64,000 bases of DNA. Source: Thereva unica. Taxonomy: Eukaryota; Arthropoda; Insecta; Diptera; Therevidae. Numbering within the stretch: position 1 is the stretch's first letter; each line of letters begins with the position of its first letter. The position numbers and the translations under genes were made by a program. The stretch covers positions 74,967,720 through 75,031,719 of the forward strand of contig OX465283.1 in NCBI GenBank assembly GCA_949987705.1, read 5' to 3'. The notes under the pieces are model-generated. The model saw only the letters and a list, made by a program, of their open reading frames with translations, had not been told where the DNA came from and did not search any database. Below are positions 21,271 to 32,879 of the stretch, piece after piece.

Positions 21271-21785
21271 TGCGATGATTTATGCGCCATCTGTTTGTGA
21301 AAAAGCATAATCAACGATTGTCGATAACAACTCCGGTTGATGTCTGAACTAATGATTTATGTACTAAACTAAAATTGGAACGCGCGATAAGTGAAGACAA
21401 CTTCAAGCTTCTGGACGAAAAGAAAAGAACATACCACTAGGCTCGAGAAAAGGGACTCGAGAAGGTTCCAGAAGTTAAACAAAGGTGGAGCTTGGATATA
21501 AAAGCGGCTTGCAGGCGCTGAGAAAGTCAGTCTTGATTTGAAAGGCGATAAAAGTGTTCTAAAGTGAGAACAGTGAGAAGTGGTGATTTAAAAGTGAATT
21601 ATAAAGCGATAGATAGAATTTAATAGTGCGAGTTATTAAATTGAAAGTGATTATAGTGAACTGGAAGAATTGTGTTTGTAATTGAATTGTGTTTTGGTTT
21701 GTAATAAATAAATTATTGTGTGGATAATTAAAAAGTGTATTCCTTAATTAATCCTACGAATCCGTTAAGCCGTAAAAACGTAACA
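21271..21785 (+). repeat. Solo LTR, probably Gypsy type
   Basis: 515 bp starting TGCGATGA and ending GTAACA, flanked by ATAC (21267-21270 and 21786-21789), a 4-bp duplication usual for Gypsy. Inside are a TATA-like GATATAAAAGC (about 21496), an initiator-like TCAGTC about 30 bp downstream, and an AATAAATAAA polyadenylation signal near 21705. No internal retroelement sequence follows, so it most likely arose by LTR-LTR recombination. Confidence 0.55.
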
Positions 21786-21789
21786 ATAC

Positions 21790-23724
21790 TTTGTTCCCGC
21801 GTGATTTTACCCACGAACCCCCTAGAAGCTATTAAAGATTTATATTCCAATGGCGTCATATAATATTTTCATACACATATTTCCGGAAAAGATACATTAA
21901 TATGTAGTAACATAAGAATTAAATTAGCTTGAATATTTAGCATACCTTGCTTAGAATATAGTTCCCTGTTAATTTCTCACCTTCTTTCAATCTCAACTAA
22001 TATAGAGCTGTCATTCACACTTGACTAGTTCTTAAGTTGGATAACAGAACATTTCTTATTTTGTAAATCAAAAAGAAAGTCAATTCATATTACTGATATT
22101 TTGAAAGAATAAGCGTGTCAATATAACACACTTCACAAATTATGAGTCACATCTAATGGGGCCAAGGACCTTTTTATCTCAGTGTCCAAACATGTTCGGC
22201 CATTCTGATCTCTTTGTAACAATCGCAACCCACTTCATATGAAGTTCAAAGGACTGTGAGCCATTAATTTCGTGTATATCCTTAACTCAGCAAAGGACAT
22301 TATTACAACAGTTAAACTAACCGTTTCAGTTTCTTAATTCCTTTCTAATGCGCCAGTCGAGTGTTAAATTTAATGCCTCTTAAACTGCTTCTACTTTATT
22401 AACTACTGTAATCCTCGAACGTACATATCTTATTAATAGTCATTAAAATTACATCAAACAGGAATAATTCTCTCCTTGTGTTTCCTTAATGAGGACACTC
22501 GGAGGAATTTTGCGACATTGATATTCAATAATTACTTCCCAGATTACAACTCGTTAATTAAATGAGAACTTAATAAAAGCAAAACCTGTGATCAATATAA
22601 TTTAGGTGAGTGTGTAAAACGTTACGTTCAAGGTTTTGCAACATTTATTTCTGGATTCGAAGTAGATTTTGTGCCGGCGCTTGTACATTACCCTCGTAAC
22701 TGCATAAATAACACTAATTTCCCTACGCTTTGTAGGTGTATAATTACGAAATTCCATGCATATCTCTGAACATTTGTGAGGAGGATCTTAGGAGTCTAAA
22801 CAATGAAGTATCCAGGGTCATTCCAATGATAAAAAGAGAGAAACGCGTGGGAAATTAAGGTTAAATGGATTCTACCTGACCACCTAGATTAGATTTAACT
22901 GCGATATTTTTTCTGCTTCAAACCAATTTTACAGCAGCCTAGGTGAGTCGTAATGGCTGTTTGTATGGGTGAATACCATTTTTTAAATACCTTTTTGTGT
23001 GTTTAATTATTTATGATAACGCAGGGTTCTTCATTTAAAAATAATTGGTTGCTCTGTCGTTTGGTTCAAATGCTTTTAATGGGCACTCACGCAACTCCAG
23101 GAGAGTGAGATTATTTTATTTATACGTATAAAATGTTCATTTATATTTATTTATACAGTACAGGCAATGGCATAACTCTTTAACAAACTCCTTTCAAATT
23201 TATTTTTTATTTTTTGGATTCTAGAAGTATTTTCTTCAAGGATTTATCGACGGGCATGAAATAGCATGTATGTACATAGGTGTATGACAGATCACGCATG
23301 AGTTGTGTCATAGTTTTACCTTTTTCAAAAAAAAGAAACTTATACAGAGGCTCTGTCCGTCTGTCTGTCTGTCCGTATGTGACCTTCTTTCATCTTTGAA
23401 AGTACTGTCGCTACAGACTTGGGCCATATCTCAAATTGTAGCTCTTGATCAAAAGACCTAAAAAATATCATTTTCTTGATTTTTTATGGTCATCCAGTCT
23501 GAAGTGTTATTCAGCAGAAAGGATACCATGAAAAAGCCTAATTAGTGGCTCTCTAGGCACAACATCCCACTAGTTTTTGTTTAGTATTGCCGAGCAAAAA
23601 TTTGCGATTTTCGATTAATGGTTACGACAATGCTACACGAAGACTCAAGAAGTCGGTCGAAAACAAATTTGTCTGTCAATGGTACACGAGGCCGCTTTAG
23701 GCCAGCTTAGAATAATTCCTATCC
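21790..23724. other. Spacer without recognised gene
   Basis: AT-rich, with no supported coding region or bounded element. A (CTGT)n-like stretch lies at 23352-23378. Confidence 0.45.
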
Positions 23725-23727
23725 TAT

Positions 23728-24104
23728 GGCCAGTTTCACACGAGCCAACAGCCAACCAACAAAAATCTTCTCTCATCGTTCATTCCCTTTTGAAGTTGGA
23801 TGAAAAATTGCATGGGCTTTCACACGAGCCAAATTTTTCAACCGTACAGTTGTCAGAATGCTTTGCTTGTTGTTGTTTTTGTTTTAAATCTTAATTCTCT
23901 TTTCTTCTGTTTCTTTCTCTATCCTTCTAGTAAGAAGAAACAACAACACCACACAGACACAATTGTCAAAAAGTTGACTCGGAAATCCAGTGAAAGAGTT
24001 GGTTCAAAAAATCTGCCCACCCCTCCGTCCTCTTTCAGCCTCTTCTCCACAAACGTCTTCAGTGGATTTTTGTTGGTTGGCGGTTGGCTCGTGTGAAACT
24101 GGCC
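23728..24104. mobile_element. MITE with TAT flanks
   Basis: Left end GGCCAGTTTCACACGAGCCA at 23728 and the inverse at 24104, flanked by TAT (23725-23727, 24105-24107). A third, internal TTTCACACGAGCCA lies at 23818. 377 bp, no gene. The 3-bp duplication suggests a Harbinger-like origin, but TAT is not the usual TWA, so this is tentative. Confidence 0.7.
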
Positions 24105-24107
24105 TAT

Positions 24108-24814
24108 CCGATTGTGTGTGCAGACCGTGGCCATTATTTACATCTGAGAAGGGAGAAGAGAAAGAAATTTGTATACAAGCTAGTTTTCACCCAGAGAATT
24201 TTTGGATGAAAATTGCATGTGCATCCTTCTTTCCCTTCTCTTCTCTCGTTTCTTTGCTATAAAGCCGGGGTTTTTTCGTACTTCTTGAGTCTCCGTGTAG
24301 CACCCCGCAATAAGCTCAATTGTTTATGAGCTGCCATTAAATGACAGATAAAACGAAATTTTGGTGTGGTTAAGGGCTGGTGGAATCATCGGTCCATATT
24401 TCATGTGACCGGTCGTAATGTATGTAAATGTGAATGGCGCTTGTGATAAACGACTATTTGCAAGAAATTGCGGCCCGCGATCTCGGCGACATTTGGTTTC
24501 AAAAAGACGGCGCTATTTATCAGTTTTAGTGTTGAGTGTGAATTACACGACGGTAAGTACTGAGGCCTCAATTTTTTTAAATATCGCACTTCAAAAATAA
24601 TATCCTACAACTCTTGGTATGAGCGTGTAAATCTGCACAACCTGCCTTTCGAAATGTAAAACAGTGTGCGCCTCCAAGACCCTCTCAACTACAGGCCATG
24701 AAGTTCTCTCTTGAACTAATACAATCATAGCTGAAGTCGGTCCAAAAAATCTGACATATGGTTAGAATTTATATGGCGCGGAATAGGCTCGAAATTGTTT
24801 TCGTTATATTTTTG
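24108..24814. other. Spacer with a tract shared with 34.1 kb
   Basis: No gene supported. At about 24660-24770 a tract (CCAAGACCCTCTCAACTACA, GGCCATGAAG, CGGTCCAAAAA) recurs inverted at about 34040-34125. The origin of this repeat is not recognised. Confidence 0.45.
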
Positions 24815-24828
24815 CAGTGGCGGATACA

Positions 24829-24846
24829 GGGGGGGGGGGGGGGGGG
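24829..24846. repeat. Poly-G tract in hAT left end
   Basis: An unbroken run of 18 G directly inside the left terminal repeat; the right end has a matching run of 8 C at about 30812-30819. Confidence 0.9.
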
Positions 24847-25002
24847 AAATGGGAAAGAGCTCTATAATTTATGAATTACTTTAAAAAACATAATCATAAA
24901 AATTACTATCTTGATTTTTAACATTAACAAAAAATATCTTGAAAAAATGCTACCCTGAAAAAATATCCCTGAATACTGTTCAACTACTAGACAGGAAAAT
25001 AA

Positions 25003-25547
25003 GGCCGCTATTACATTAGGATGCCATGGCAGCGTAGCCAGCAACGTAACTATGGCTACATCAAATTTTACAAGTTGCCAAATGCAGCGGCCAATGTGAG
25101 ATGCCAATGTCAGATGTTATTTTTAAAATGGAAATCGAAGAAAAAATGTTGTTGTATTTGTGTCGCAAAAAGGCATCAGAGGTTTGAAAAGGAATAAAAG
25201 GCGCTATTGGGTACACCCTATTTCTTTTTTACCCTATCTGAATATTCCTCTGAGGAAAATCGCCGGTCTGCTTTTAACCTGCTTTTAACCTTTCCGTATC
25301 GAAAAGTTCCATTCCAACAAAACAATAAAAACAAATAAAATACGGAAAGTGACAGCTAATCGGAGTAAAAAAATTCACCGGCGACGTAACCAAATAGATC
25401 TGGGATGTGTGAACGCTATGGCCACGCTTCCATTCTGGATACGTGGCCAGGCCGTCGCCAGGTCTAATATTCATAATGCAAATGTACATATTCCAGATGG
25501 CTACGTTGCTGGCTACGCTGCCATGGCATCCTAATGTAATAGCGGCC
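25003..25547. mobile_element. Harbinger-type MITE, TAA target
   Basis: Inverted ends of about 45 bp (GGCCGCTATTACATTAGGAT at 25003, complement ending 25547), flanked by TAA (25000-25002, 25548-25550), as expected of PIF/Harbinger. 545 bp, no transposase. It lies within the hAT 5' region. Confidence 0.8.
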
Positions 25548-25560
25548 TAATTGTCACATA

Positions 25561-25794
25561 CCTAGTTTATAGCTACTCCCAAAATAATTCGAATTATGGA
25601 TAATCCAAAATTTTTTACCCTATAAACGAGGTAATTCGAATTATGGCTTAAACCGAAATGTTTCGGCTTAAGCCATAGTTATAAGAATGTACTTGTAAGA
25701 ATCCGATTTGTAAGAAATACCCGTTTATACGCTAATTCGAAATTTCGACGTAACTTTGAGTTAAATCGATTTAATTTTTCTGCTATAAACTAGG
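25561..25794. mobile_element. MITE with TA flanks
   Basis: Inverted ends CCTAGTTTATAGC and GCTATAAACTAGG, with TA on each side, suggest a Tc1/mariner-like target. A central palindrome (GGCTTAAACCGAAATGTTTC...) is near 25645-25675. 234 bp, no ORF. Confidence 0.6.
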
Positions 25795-25971
25795 TAACAG
25801 TCAGGCCTAAAGCAAAAACGCAAAAAAATCATGCCTGTGTTATATACAAATTTCCGAAATAGAGAAGCCAGCATAACAGCCAGTGGCGATGGTGTCTTAA
25901 ATCTCACGCAATTGGCATGGTAAAATAAAGAATGGGTCGTGATTTAAGACGTCATTAACACTGGCCGGTAT

Positions 25972-26156
25972 GGGTGATTCCACACGAGAGTACACACGAC
26001 ACGACAGTCAGATGCAAAAGTGGTTTATGGAGAAAAGGGTGAAAGAGGACGATGGAATGGACACAATTTGCATCGTCCTCTCATACCCTCTTCTCCATAA
26101 ACCACTTTTGCAACCGACTCTTATCGTGTCGTGTGTGCGCTCGTGTGGAATCAGGC
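25972..26156. mobile_element. Fully palindromic MITE, TAT flanks
   Basis: Nearly the whole 185 bp is one inverted repeat: GATTCCACACGAG, ACACGACACGA, AAAAGTGGTTTATGGAGAA, GAGGACGATG on the left arm match the right arm in reverse. TAT flanks both ends (25969-25971, 26157-26159), as at the 23728 element, whose ends share TTCACACGAG-type sequence. Confidence 0.8.
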
Positions 26157-26371
26157 TATGCTGGATATTTGGGACCACAGCCCAGGTTTTTTATTGATTT
26201 TCGATTTTTAACATTCATAAAGAAATGAGGCGATTTGAGAATAGTCATAAGTAGAAGAGAGACAGGGTTTTTTTTCTTATTTATTTTTGAGCAGTAATAT
26301 TCAAGAGGAGTTGTGAATGTAAGATTGTATGTAGAATACATTGTGGAGGCATAGGTTTCCTACTCTCTTAA

Positions 26372-26524
26372 GGCCCCCATACACGGTCAAATTGGCTGTA
26401 CAACCAGATTTTTATCAAACCTATAAGCGCAATGTATTTTGATCGGCCGACCGGCCCACAATCGATAGTTTTGGTTGTACAACCGCACTTCGCTGTACAA
26501 CCAATTGGACCGTGTATGGGGGCC
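26372..26524. mobile_element. 153-bp MITE, copy A
   Basis: Ends GGCCCCCATACACGGTCAAA and its complement; 153 bp. A second copy of the same length at 60555-60707 differs at three positions. The flank is TTAA on the left and TTTA on the right. The terminal GGCCC..ATACACG resembles the Harbinger ends at 38518 and 41765. Confidence 0.8.
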
Positions 26525-26959
26525 TTTACTCTTACTCTAATGAGGCCTAATGCATATTAGGGTCAAACTAGTAAAAAACGCTCTTAATTGGCATTATTTT
26601 CTTGTACTGGCTGGCTCAAATTTTGACTTTGGCTTGCCAGATTGGGTTACTTATAGCAAATTGGGGTTCTTGTCCATACCCCATCTCTACTAAATATGAG
26701 TTGCGCTGTAAGTCACAATTTGGGTTACTGCAGTGTGGGTACTAAAGGCCGAAAGGGTGCTGCAAATTGAAGATATGAGATGAAAGGAAATGCAGCACGA
26801 TGGTCCGGCTCTGCTTGGCCTTTTGCGATTTTCAGCCACGAGTGGGGATATTTCCACCCAAACTTACTGGCAACCCTCGCGAAAAAAGATGCCCCTGTAC
26901 AAGATCGTGTTATACAACACTACCTGCGGTTGGTCGTCAAGTTTTTCTGCGTTTTCTAA

Positions 26960-27125
26960 CATTGAAAATCTGACAAATAATTGAAAAACATTGTGCGTTT
27001 TCGACATATTGTGTATTGTGAGAGCTGATTGTGGAAAAACACTTATTGAAAAACATTGTGCATTTTCGACATATTGTGTATCGTGAAAGCTTATTGTGGA
27101 AAAACAACTTTTAAAAAACACTGAT
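26960..27125. repeat. Tandem 73-bp repeat in hAT leader
   Basis: Two adjacent imperfect units (ATTGAAAAACATTGTGC..., TTTTCGACATATTGTGTAT, TTGTGGAAAAACA) plus partial copies up to 27180. They lie just upstream of the transposase start and would be in its 5' UTR or promoter. Confidence 0.75.
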
Positions 27126-27183
27126 TGAAAAACATTTGTGAGTTTATTATTGAAAAACAACTGTTTAAAAAAAGAACACTGCC

Positions 27184-30100
27184 ATGGTAAGTACAAATGT
27201 GATTTTCCGAAAGTTTTCGAGAAGTTTTTTTTATAAACGGGTCACTCCATTTTAAATCAACAGGGCGGCTTTGAGGAGTTTGTTTATTTTCCTGCAAGTA
27301 AAATTGTTTACAGCAGCTTCTCTGTCGCAATAAAAAAAAATTTCGTTTTTAGGGGTGAAAAACATTATGAAAATCGAATTGTATTTAAATAATAGATGAC
27401 CGCGTGAATATAGAAAAACCGAATTTTCAGTAGATTTTTCGAAATTTCCCACGGGTAAACAATAAAAAATCAGACAAAAGGATTAATGCGTGTCTAATTG
27501 ATTGCGACAGAGAAACTGTAAAAAAAGTTTCATGTGGAAATTAAAAACCAATTCCCACTGCGTGATCGATTTGAAATGAGCTGATCCAAACATCAAAGTA
27601 ACTAGGCTTAGATATCAAATATTTAACCACTGAAAACAAAACTATTTTTATTTTACTAATGACTTTCAGTCATCCCGGCAAAAGTCTATCTCGTCGTACT
27701 TCATACCTGCAAAAAAAAGAAAGGAAGATGAAGGTGTTTCGAATGTTTCACCTCATACAGAATCACAGCTGGAAAACGCGAGTTCCATCACTGCGGCCGA
27801 CAGTTCTTCTTCACCTGAGGAGATGGAAAATTTGCGTAGCGAGATGCCATCTACCTCAAAAACCTTAAGCCATTTGCAAGATACTAATCTTCAAGTAGGC
27901 GTTTCCAACGACGTGGGAAAATATTTGGGGCAAAGAATTGATAATCACTTGAAGAAAAATCTTCTGGAAAATCCATGGATTCCCCCAAATGATTATACTT
28001 TTCCCTTCTCCACGAGAGTTGTGTCTGGTAAAGAAATAAAGAATTATGTTTCGTTCAAACATTTAAATTCTCATAAAGAATGGCTTGTCTTATCCGATGT
28101 GAAAAAGGGCCTCTTTTGTAAATATTGTCCATGGTTTACATCGAGAAATGAAGGAGGTTATCAGGAAAATGTTCCTCTCGGAATACTCGGCACTCAGCCA
28201 TTGACAAATTTTAAGAATTTAGTGGGAACGAAAAGCGTTTTAGAACTACACTCCCGAAATGCTTATCATAAAAACGCGATGGCTGCGGGGAAAGACTTTC
28301 TGAGAAATTATCACAATCCTCAATATGAAGTTCAGCAACTTCTCGATAAAAGCTATGCCTTGGAAAAACAAGAAAATAGAAGAAGACTCATCCCTATCGC
28401 GAAGACAATAATATTTTCGGGTAGACAAAACATTGCACTCCGTGGACACAGAGATGATGGGACAATACTATTGAACACAACTCCTATACAGAATGAAGGA
28501 AATTTCAGGGCATTGCTTAGGTTCAGAATCGATTCGGGTGACAAAATTTTGGAGTCTCATTTCAAGACGGCGTCTTCGAGAGCAACTTACATCAGTAAAA
28601 GCACCCAAAATCAACTCATTGAATGCTGCAGAGCTGAGATACTGGACAAAATTTTGCAAAAAGTTGCCCGAGCTGAATTCTACACACTCGTTTTTGATGA
28701 ATTGCCAGATCTGTCCGGAAAAGCTCAGGTAATATTTGAATATAAATTATGCAGGAAAATTTGATCAATTTTCTTGATCGCATATCAATATGCATCAGAC
28801 AGATATATATTACGCATATGCCCGATTACTGATGTGGATTGATTTCCTTATTAATTTTATTGAAGTAAAATGTTTGGTTTTCAATTTCACAGGTTAGCCT
28901 CATACTTCGTTATGTAGATGTTTCTCCTGCTGGACCTTCCATTAGAGAAGATTTTGTGACGTTTTTGGATGCTTTTGGTGAATTGTCAAAGGATATTATT
29001 GCAAACGATACTGACTCTGAAGACTCGGAAGTAGAAGATGAAACTTCGTCCTCAAAGACTGCAATAGAAGACAGCCAAACTGATAAGGAATTATCTCTCA
29101 CGGGAGTTGCACTTGGACGAATCGTTTTGGAAGAAATGAAGAAAATGAAGCTAAACTTAAAATTATGCACTTCCATAGGGACTGATGCCTGTGCCGTCAT
29201 GCTGTCGGATTGTGGAGCAGTAAATGAAATTCGGAAAGAAGCGGAAAATGCTGTGGTGACTCCCTGTTTTTCGCACAAACTGAACAGCAGTATTTCGAAA
29301 TGCGTAAAAATAAGAACAATCGAGATGGTTTGCAGTACCATACGAGAGGTAGACAAGTTTTTCAAAAATTCATATCCCAAGCGTACGACTGCATTGGCCA
29401 AGGTACTTGGTGAGCATCTTGTTCAATTATGTGAAACAAGATGGGTGCAACGGCATGATGCGGTCATTCAATTTGCTGCGAAATTGCCGTTGATCGTCGA
29501 AGCTCTAACAAAAATAAGTGAGTGGAAGAACAAGGAAACAGCGGGAAGAGCAACGGTTCTCATTGCAGCTCTGTGCAATTTCCAATTCGTTGTCGGGCTG
29601 TTCTGTTTGTGTGATATTTTATCCCTCACTCATTCACTGAGCGTGATTCTTCAAAAGGAGACAATCGATTTGGCGAAGGCATCTACAATGATAGATGCGC
29701 TGCTTGTAACTTTCAAAGATAAAAGACAGAACGCTGATCAAAACTCTCGTCTCATTTATTCGAATGCCACAAAAATGGCGGAAGAGCTTGACGTGAATGA
29801 AGAAAAACCCAGAACATGTGGCCGACAAACAAAACGCGAAAATTACAGCGTGGCAACTTGTATAGATTATTATAGGGTCTCAGTGTACATTCCTCTGTTG
29901 GACACTATCAGTGAAGATCTGAAAAATCGTTTTTCCAAAGAAGTTTTAGATGGTTTCCAACTAAGTTTGCTGCTTCCAGCGAAAGTATGTACACTCAAAA
30001 CGAATGAAATGGAAATTCTTATGGATTGTTTGATAAACAGATTTGGTGGCCTTCAGAATAATGACAAGATCGTGCAACGTTTGAGGCTAAAAGGAGAATT

Positions 30101-30434
30101 GAATTCCTGGCGATGTCATTGGGAACAGCAGCGAAAATTTGGAATCAATGTATTACCAACCACCGCATTGGACGTATTAAAGCACTGCGATGTTGACATT
30201 TACCCGATAATTAACACTTATCTTCGCATATTCTGCACACTTCCCGTAACAAACGCGAGCTCTGAACGCTCTTTTTCTACTCTTCGCCGCTTAAAAACAT
30301 GGCTCCGGACGACTATGCTACAAGAAAGATTGATTGGTTTGGCATTGTTACACACACATCATGACATTGATGTCACTGCTGAAGAGGTCATCGAAAGATT
30401 TGCGAAACTTGGGAGGCACCGTTTTGCTCTATGA
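27184..30434 (+). CDS. hAT transposase (ZMYM1/DUF4371-like), apparently intact
   Basis: Three exons: 27184-27186 (the ATG alone), 27670-28728, 28893-30434. Introns are GT-AG (GTAAGT at 27187; GTAATA at 28729), phase 0, and the joined frame is open for 867 codons. Residues 5-12 (QKSISSYF) fit a PIP box, followed by basic AKKRK. Residues of about 105-185 form a TTF-type zinc finger region (FCKYCPWF, HSRNAYHK). Then a DUF4371-like RNase H core: D344 (FDELPD), D452 (GTDAC), C479/H482 (CFSHKLN); an acidic loop (395-415) is inserted between. The hAT dimerisation end is near 808-850 (NASSERSFSTLRRLK). It would cut and paste its own element in the nucleus. An AATAAA lies near 30530. Start chosen because the ATG sits directly before a perfect donor. 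Confidence 0.85.
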
Positions 30435-30845
30435 AATCTTTCCCAACATGTAAATGAACTATTTATATACTGTATAAAAACACAATCAACATACTTAACA
30501 TGTAAATATACAAGTGTATTTTCCAGTGCAATAAAATATGTCACTTGACTCTGTATGATATACACAATTTTTTTGCGAGTTATTTTATTCTTAGGGTAGC
30601 ATTTTTGTAATAAAATTTTTAACTTTCATCTCCAGATTTTGAGTAAAGTGGGACCTAGACTATCAATAACATTGTGCAATAATATTGAGCAAAATATTGA
30701 CGGTTTCTTTCTTTGCCGCAGGCAAACTTTCAATATCACCCACAGACCGTCAATTATATTGAACAAAACAAAATATTTCACTAGGTCTAGGGGCCTCATA
30801 AAATTTAATTTCCCCCCCCAAGAATGGTTTCTGGATCCTCCCCTG

Positions 30846-31342
30846 ATTTTTGTGGTAAAAAGTGGAAAAACATTGTAATTTATTACTTTAAACTATACAT
30901 GGATTATCAGTGATTAGTTCTTTAGTGATTTAATAACAAAAATTAAAAAATATTAGTGATTTAGTTTGTTTTAAGTGTGTTAATTGTTGAGGTGATCAAT
31001 TTATTTTACTTTCGCGGTGTTTTTTTCGTGTTTATTAAGGAAAAATATACTGAATACTTAATTAAAAGTGGTTTTAAAGTCATTAATTAGTTTATTATGC
31101 AATTATTATTAAACATATAAATGCAGAAAAGTGTGAAAGGAAAAGTGAATAAGAAAAGTGTTTTTCTACACCTATATTTTTAATAATAATTTCATAATCT
31201 ATGTATTAATCACTTTAAAATCACTTGTAATTCCATAACTACACAAAACATTATATTTTCAAGATTTTTTTGGTAAATACACATGAAAATTTGTTGTCTG
31301 TAAAGAGGGTTTACGGACGATAGTTTAACGTGACAACATCAT
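30846..31342. other. AT-rich spacer
   Basis: No gene seen. Near 31325-31338 TTTAACGTGACAAC forms one member of a motif family found again at 32.0-33.9 kb. Confidence 0.4.
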
Positions 31343-31940
31343 GAGAAAACATTGATGAAATGATTGCAAACATTTATGAATCATAAAATTGAATCATTTA
31401 TATTAAATTATCAACTAGTAAACTAGTAATCAGATTTTAAAAATGCTAGAATAATTTACCTTTATTGCCGCAATTGTTGTTGTAATAAACAATGAAAACC
31501 ACATTAACTTTTCACTTCACTTTGTAAACAGTCGACGAAACAGTTCACGTGGAAGTTGTGTGCTGCCGCTGTCTTTCTTCTCGTCGGACGAATGGGCCAA
31601 TCGAGTGGAAGAGAGATAGATGCCGGTGCAAGCCGAACGCTCAACACATTACACTTGAAACACTCCTATTCATTTCCTACTTTTCTTGGAAAAAGTTAAA
31701 TATCAGACATGTATAAAAGTTGTAAATGAATTTGTTACTACACATTGTTACTTGTAAATAATCTGTTCATTAAAGTAATAAACATATTTGAATTCATTAG
31801 TGCAAATAAAAGCTAATTTATCAATCAAAATGAATATTTCATTTCACTCCTTTTTGTATCCATACAAAATAATGATAATTTAATATAAATGATTCAATTT
31901 TATTCATAAAAGTATGCAATCATTTCATTAATGTTTTCTC
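31343..31940. repeat. Fold-back repeat
   Basis: About 75 bp at 31343 (GAGAAAACATTGATGAAATG, TTGAATCATTTATATTAAAT) is repeated in inverse at 31865-31940. No ORF between the arms. Likely the ends of a non-autonomous element; the target duplication is unclear. Confidence 0.6.
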
Positions 31941-32093
31941 GAGCGTAACGGGACATAACGGGACAATGAGTCATCATTTTTCGTGCATGCAGCCGGCGTT
32001 CATCGTTTTAATAGACGTTGTCACGTCAAAAAACACCGTGAATGTAAAAAAAAGTTGATCGCCCTAACAATTAGAACACTTAAAACATACTTA

Positions 32094-32566
32094 GACCCTG
32101 TTTAGATGTTGCGCTTTGTCGCGCGCTTTGAGTCGCCTCAAAGCGCACATTTGTTTAGACGATTCGCTTTGAGCCCAGTCGCTTCCTTTACAGCTGGAAC
32201 AAATGGAATAAAAACAATTTGCATAATTTGCAATCTACGAAGTATTGGCGTGTTTATATAAAGTGTGATAACAATTTTTGCGATATCCAGAGTATTTCCG
32301 TTTTTTAAAATAAGATAAGTGATATGGTGTTTTTGTAAATTGCCAAAATAACGTTTCTTAAAAGTTTTCTCGCACGTGTTTTCACTTAGAAGGCTAAAAC
32401 GAAAGTGAAATGGAACACGAAGATGGAACAAAATGAAATTAAAACGCCAAAAAAGCGCAAGTGAATCCCTTTCTGATCAGGACTCACTTCCCACCGCCCC
32501 GAAACCTCCCCGCGCCCACAAATTTCGTGAGGCACTTGCGCTAAAGCGCAACGTCTAAACAGGGTC
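32094..32566. mobile_element. Harbinger-type MITE, TTA target
   Basis: Ends GACCCTGTTTAGA and TCTAAACAGGGTC with TTA on each side (32091-32093, 32567-32569). Sub-terminal GCGCTTTG boxes are repeated inverted. 473 bp without a transposase. The 97-codon open frame inside is not judged a gene. Confidence 0.8.
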
Positions 32567-32582
32567 TTAATCACCAATTTTT

Positions 32583-32830
32583 GACGTGACAACGTCTATT
32601 AAATCGGTTTAAGATAGGACGCGCGTGTGAAAATGTCCCGCACAATGTCCCGCACACAAAAAAAAATCATATCTCCGCCCCCATACATGTTAGGGGGGTG
32701 GTTAATGGCTCAAAATTTTCGTTAATTTATCCTCTACACGGGAAAAATACATTCATTCACCTTATTGACGTGACAACGTCTATTAAATCGGTTTAAGATA
32801 GGACGCGCGTGTGAAAATGTCCCGCACACA
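32583..32830. repeat. 62-bp direct repeat with GACGTGACAACGTC
   Basis: Two exact direct copies of a block (GACGTGACAACGTCTATTAA, GGTTTAAGATAGGACGCGCG, TGAAAATGTCCCGCACA) at about 32583-32645 and 32767-32829. The inverse of its start occurs at 32012-32035, and shorter forms at 33810-33852. Confidence 0.8.
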
Positions 32831-32879
32831 AAAAAAAAATTGCTTCGAAATAATATAATTTATTAATTGAGAAAATAAT

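Larger units (their letters stand above)
24815..30845 (+). mobile_element. Autonomous hAT element
   Basis: Left end CAGTGGCGGATACAGGGG (24815) and right end, reversed, CAGGGGAGGATCCAGAAA (30845) are short inverted repeats of the hAT type (CAGxGG...). ATTTTTG occurs just outside both ends (24808-24814, 30846-30852), 7 of the 8 bases expected. Inside is one transposase gene with splice sites and no disabling mutation, plus four MITEs in the 5' region. About 6.0 kb; nearly 1.1 kb of it is later insertions. Confidence 0.7.

Noticed and set aside
21082..21314. ORFs on both strands before the solo LTR
   Set aside because: Mutually antisense short frames crossing the LTR boundary, no family motif.
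32138..32592. Minus-strand ORFs in the TTA MITE
   Set aside because: They run through the inverted ends of the MITE and have no protein-family motif.
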